DNA of 5,338 bases from Planctomycetaceae bacterium. Lineage in GTDB: Bacteria; Planctomycetota; Planctomycetia; Pirellulales; JAEUIK01. The notes under the pieces are model-generated. The model saw only the letters and a program-made list of their open reading frames with translations. It had not been told where the DNA came from and made no database searches. Location: positions 1 to 5,338 of the forward strand of contig JAEUIK010000306.1 of assembly GCA_016793185.1 (NCBI GenBank). The letters run 5' to 3'. Positions within the stretch are counted from its first letter, which is position 1. Each line of letters begins with the position of its first letter. Both the position numbers and the translations under genes were made by a program. This document shows, in pieces, positions 4,701 through 5,338 of this stretch.

Positions 4701-5338
4701 CGCCGACCATTTCGCAAAAGTTGTATTCCTGGGCGGCGGTTCCCGAGACGAGCGTGATGCCGACGAACTTGTCGTAGCCGACCGCCTGTCCCCCCGCGTT
4801 ACCGAGGCTCGAGCCTCCCTGGTAATAGTTCGCGGGCTGAACTTCTTCGACCGTGTACTTGCCAGGGGCGAGCCCCGAGAAGAGATACTGGCCCTGCGCA
4901 TTGGTCTGCGTCGTGGCGAGCAAGGTTCCCTGCTCGTCGTAGAGCTTGACGGTCACGCCGGCCAGCAGTGGCTCGCCCGAGTCGTACATGCAGTCGCCAT
5001 CGAGATCGGCATGGATCATGCCGGTGATGCTGCTGGGGAGCAACTCGCCAAAGTCGTAGTTGACGCCGTTGGCAGCGCTAAGCAGGGTGATGCCGGTGAT
5101 GGTGTCGCCAGGATTGTTGGCGGTTCCGCCGAGGCTGCCGGCGGCATCCTTGCCGTCGAGCCAACCGGCGGGCTGCACTTCGGCCACGCCATAGGCGCCC
5201 GGTCGCAGCCCCGACGCGATCCAGAAGCCATTCGCATCGGTGACGACGACGGTCGGATCGGGGACGGAGCCCGAGGTCGGCAGGTATTGCACGACAACTT
5301 GCGCTCCGGCGATTCCCTCCTCGCCGACGTCGCGAATG
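1771..5338 (-). CDS. Giant surface-type protein with SdrD-like B repeats and FG-GAP/VCBS-like repeats (5' end outside window)
   Basis: The frame is open from the right edge to TAA 1771-1773, giving 1188 residues in view. Residues here are counted from the Val codon at 5290-5292. Codons beyond it still encode repeat sequence (IRDVGEEGIAGAQVV), so the true start and any signal peptide are off-window. The order is: end of B repeat 1 (1-87); repeats 2-5 (88-198, 199-309, 310-420, 421-531), each 111 residues; repeat 6 (532-644, 113 residues); repeat 7 (645-787, enlarged); Pro/Ala linker (788-835); a segment with YSWHLSIIDAG (854-863); five GDW/F-D/N-GDG units (918-1163). B repeats carry a D-x-D-G-D-type calcium loop, Y-G-V-E-E-V-Q-P and a closing Y-N/D-F-C/G-E strand. 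Such proteins are usually exported, with calcium-rigidified rod repeats; a surface or matrix role is inference. No LPXTG, PEP-CTERM or terminal membrane helix is present. Confidence 0.93.
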   Translation of the reverse strand, partial: IRDVGEEGIAGAQVVVQYLPTSGSVPDPTVVVTDANGFWIASGLRPGAYGVAEVQPAGWLDGKDAAGSLGGTANNPGDTITGITLLSAANGVNYDFGELLPSSITGMIHADLDGDCMYDSGEPLLAGVTVKLYDEQGTLLATTQTNAQGQYLFSGLAPGKYTVEEVQPANYYQGGSSLGNAGGQAVGYDKFVGITLVSGTAAQEYNFCEMVGASLSGMVHADLDGDCLYDEGEPLLEGVTVWLLDASGARIRSTTTNAHGEYTFTNLEPGTYGVEQIQPAGYYEAGSSVGSAGGQLAGTNKILGATLGSGVNATDYNFCEKLPASLSGMVHADLDGDCLYDEGEPMLAGVTIWLLDASGSRLRSTTTNAQGEYSFTDLEPGTYGVEEVQPAGYYEAGSSVGSAGGQLAGTNKILGATLGSGVNATDYDFCELLPASVTGVIHADRDGDCEYDEDEPLLTGVTVWLLDANGTRLRSTTTDQNGRYTFTNLNPGTYGIEEVQPNGYFDAGSMVGSAGGQKVGDNKFQQIVLGSGVNATEYNFCELEPASLCGVVYADLNQNGVRDSGETGIAGVTLRLLDANGIATGVTVVTGADGSYCFLNLRPGTYGIAEVQPNGYFDGLDTVGDAGGTANNPGDSITGITLGAGQEANFYNFGEIPPGKISGYVFQDGPAVTAQPGQALDVTSVRDGVRTSDDTPLAGIVLRLGTANGLAVLDAAGQPITAVTDADGYYEFNNLPPGVYTVFEDHPSPYVDGIDTPGSLGGLAINPGDLVPVGMVVDPRFDAIVQINLGAGQESVENNFSEVATVAPPAPPTPAPVFGLVPMPTLSPPAAAAAAYGLGAPQYLPLQPYMPRPLTQNVYIGGNGYLDSYSWHLSIIDAGTPRGLAPVDSSIVLSSNRFDLTSWTGAPMNHGQWELLTQDETPRQVVFGLADGIPVTGDFNGDGITDIGVFADGEWFIDLNGNGIWDEDDLWVKLGAAGDLPITGDWDGDGKTDIGVYGPEWGGDNLAIRAEPGLPDPYNRVTGPVKNLPPKPTLATHGERTLKKSARGNLRSDVIDHVFRYGVAGYVPVTGDWNGDGTDTIGVFFGGTWRLDTNGDGRWSEADEKVEYGLPGDLPVVGDFDGDGIDEIGVYRRGVWYIDQDHNRKLDPHDQLREWGDGDDLPVVGDWDGDGQEEPGLYKDGVSKVPLQ
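1804..2541 (-). repeat. C-terminal FG-GAP/VCBS-like module with dockerin-like loops
   Basis: Five units start with [IL/V]-P-[VI]-x-GD[WF][ND]GDG followed by IGV[FY] or a close variant, at residues 918, 965, 1052, 1099 and 1146. The spacings are 47, 87, 47 and 47. Units 1, 3 and 4 are followed by W-x-[IL]-D and a 12-residue EF-hand or dockerin-type calcium loop (DLNGNGIWDEDD, DTNGDGRWSEAD, DQDHNRKLDPHD). After unit 2 that loop is absent and a longer basic segment is present instead. D-x-N/D-x-D-G motifs of this type usually bind calcium. The module might be a propeller-like or adhesion domain; that is inferred. Confidence 0.85.
2788..2931 (-). other. Pro/Ala-rich linker between rod and C-terminal module
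   Basis: Residues 788-835 contain PPAPPTPAP, a six-Ala run and several further Pro residues, with few charges. Such a segment is probably extended and flexible, separating the B-repeat rod from the C-terminal calcium-binding module. Confidence 0.65.
2932..3360 (-). repeat. Enlarged, divergent B repeat 7
   Basis: This 143-residue unit begins KISGYVFQDG and keeps the B-repeat core (LPPGVYTVFEDHPSPYVDGIDTPGS in outline) and a closing NNFSE. Compared with its neighbours, the loop after the first strand is longer, running through GQALDVTSVRDGVRTSDDTPL, and the segment before the last strand is also longer (VGMVVDPRFDAIVQINL). It has no cysteine. It marks the end of the rod before the proline-rich linker. 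Confidence 0.75.
3361..3699 (-). repeat. B repeat 6, Gly-type calcium loop
   Basis: This 113-residue unit has the SdrD-like loop ADLNQNGVRDSGE, then RPGTYGIAEVQPNGYFDG, the GGTANNPGDSITGITL segment and a final YNFGE. Glycine occupies both positions that hold cysteine in the preceding four units. It resembles the partial repeat 1 at the right edge (GGTANNPGDTITGITL, YDFGE). It has two cysteines elsewhere, in SLCG and SYCF. Confidence 0.85.
3700..5031 (-). repeat. Array of four 333-bp tandem repeats encoding Cys-type B domains
   Basis: Four in-frame units of exactly 333 bp lie at 4699-5031, 4366-4698, 4033-4365 and 3700-4032. Each encodes 111 residues beginning S-L/V/I-S/T-G and ending in NFCE or DFCE plus four residues. 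The middle two units are nearly identical in protein and share a 53-base perfect match (4091-4143 and 4424-4476). Each unit has one cysteine in the calcium loop (DGDC, position 14) and one in the last strand (position 106). Boundaries were set by aligning the translated units by eye. Confidence 0.9.

Noticed and set aside
3700..5031. CRISPR-like array, because of regularly spaced repeats
   Set aside because: The period is 333 bp, in frame and coding throughout, with no short repeat and spacer alternation.
2932..5031. Lys-Asn isopeptide bonds in the B repeats as in pilin-type CnaB domains
   Set aside because: The first strands (S-x-S/T-G-x-x-H-A-D) lack the required internal Lys. Lys645 in repeat 7 sits at the very start of its strand rather than within it.

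Overview
The window is GC-rich with bacterial-type gene spacing. Its largest gene encodes a giant exported-type protein built of SdrD-like B repeats followed by FG-GAP/VCBS-like calcium-binding repeats. That architecture, together with two small lineage-type helical proteins, suggests a planctomycete, probably of the Pirellulales. This is an inference from protein style; no taxonomic marker gene is present.

Left part, plus strand. After about 120 bases with no supported gene (containing a two-copy 16-bp tandem repeat) comes a 171-residue, four-helix membrane protein resembling the CopD/DUF2269 type (123-638). A 147-base gap follows, holding a small perfect inverted repeat and GC-rich leader structure. 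Then come two closely spaced genes: a 228-residue protein with a helical head and a long acidic, apparently disordered tail (786-1472), and a 60-residue heptad-patterned coiled-coil hairpin protein (1488-1670). The second gene's ribosome binding site overlaps the stop of the first, so the two are probably co-transcribed.

Right part, minus strand. A single open frame runs from the right edge of the window to a stop at 1771 and converges on the plus-strand pair with 100 bases between stops. It is truncated at its 5' end by the window. In order it holds the end of one B repeat, four B repeats of exactly 111 residues each carrying two cysteines, two further B repeats of another subtype, a Pro/Ala linker, and a C-terminal module of five GDW/F-D/N-GDG units. 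Three dockerin-like calcium loops are interspersed in that module. It is probably a secreted or cell-surface structural or adhesive protein.

No RNA gene, mobile element or CRISPR array was seen. The most interesting observations are the strictly co-occurring cysteine pair in the 111-residue repeats, which suggests an intradomain disulfide clamp, and the regular 47-residue C-terminal module in which one calcium loop is replaced by a basic insert.
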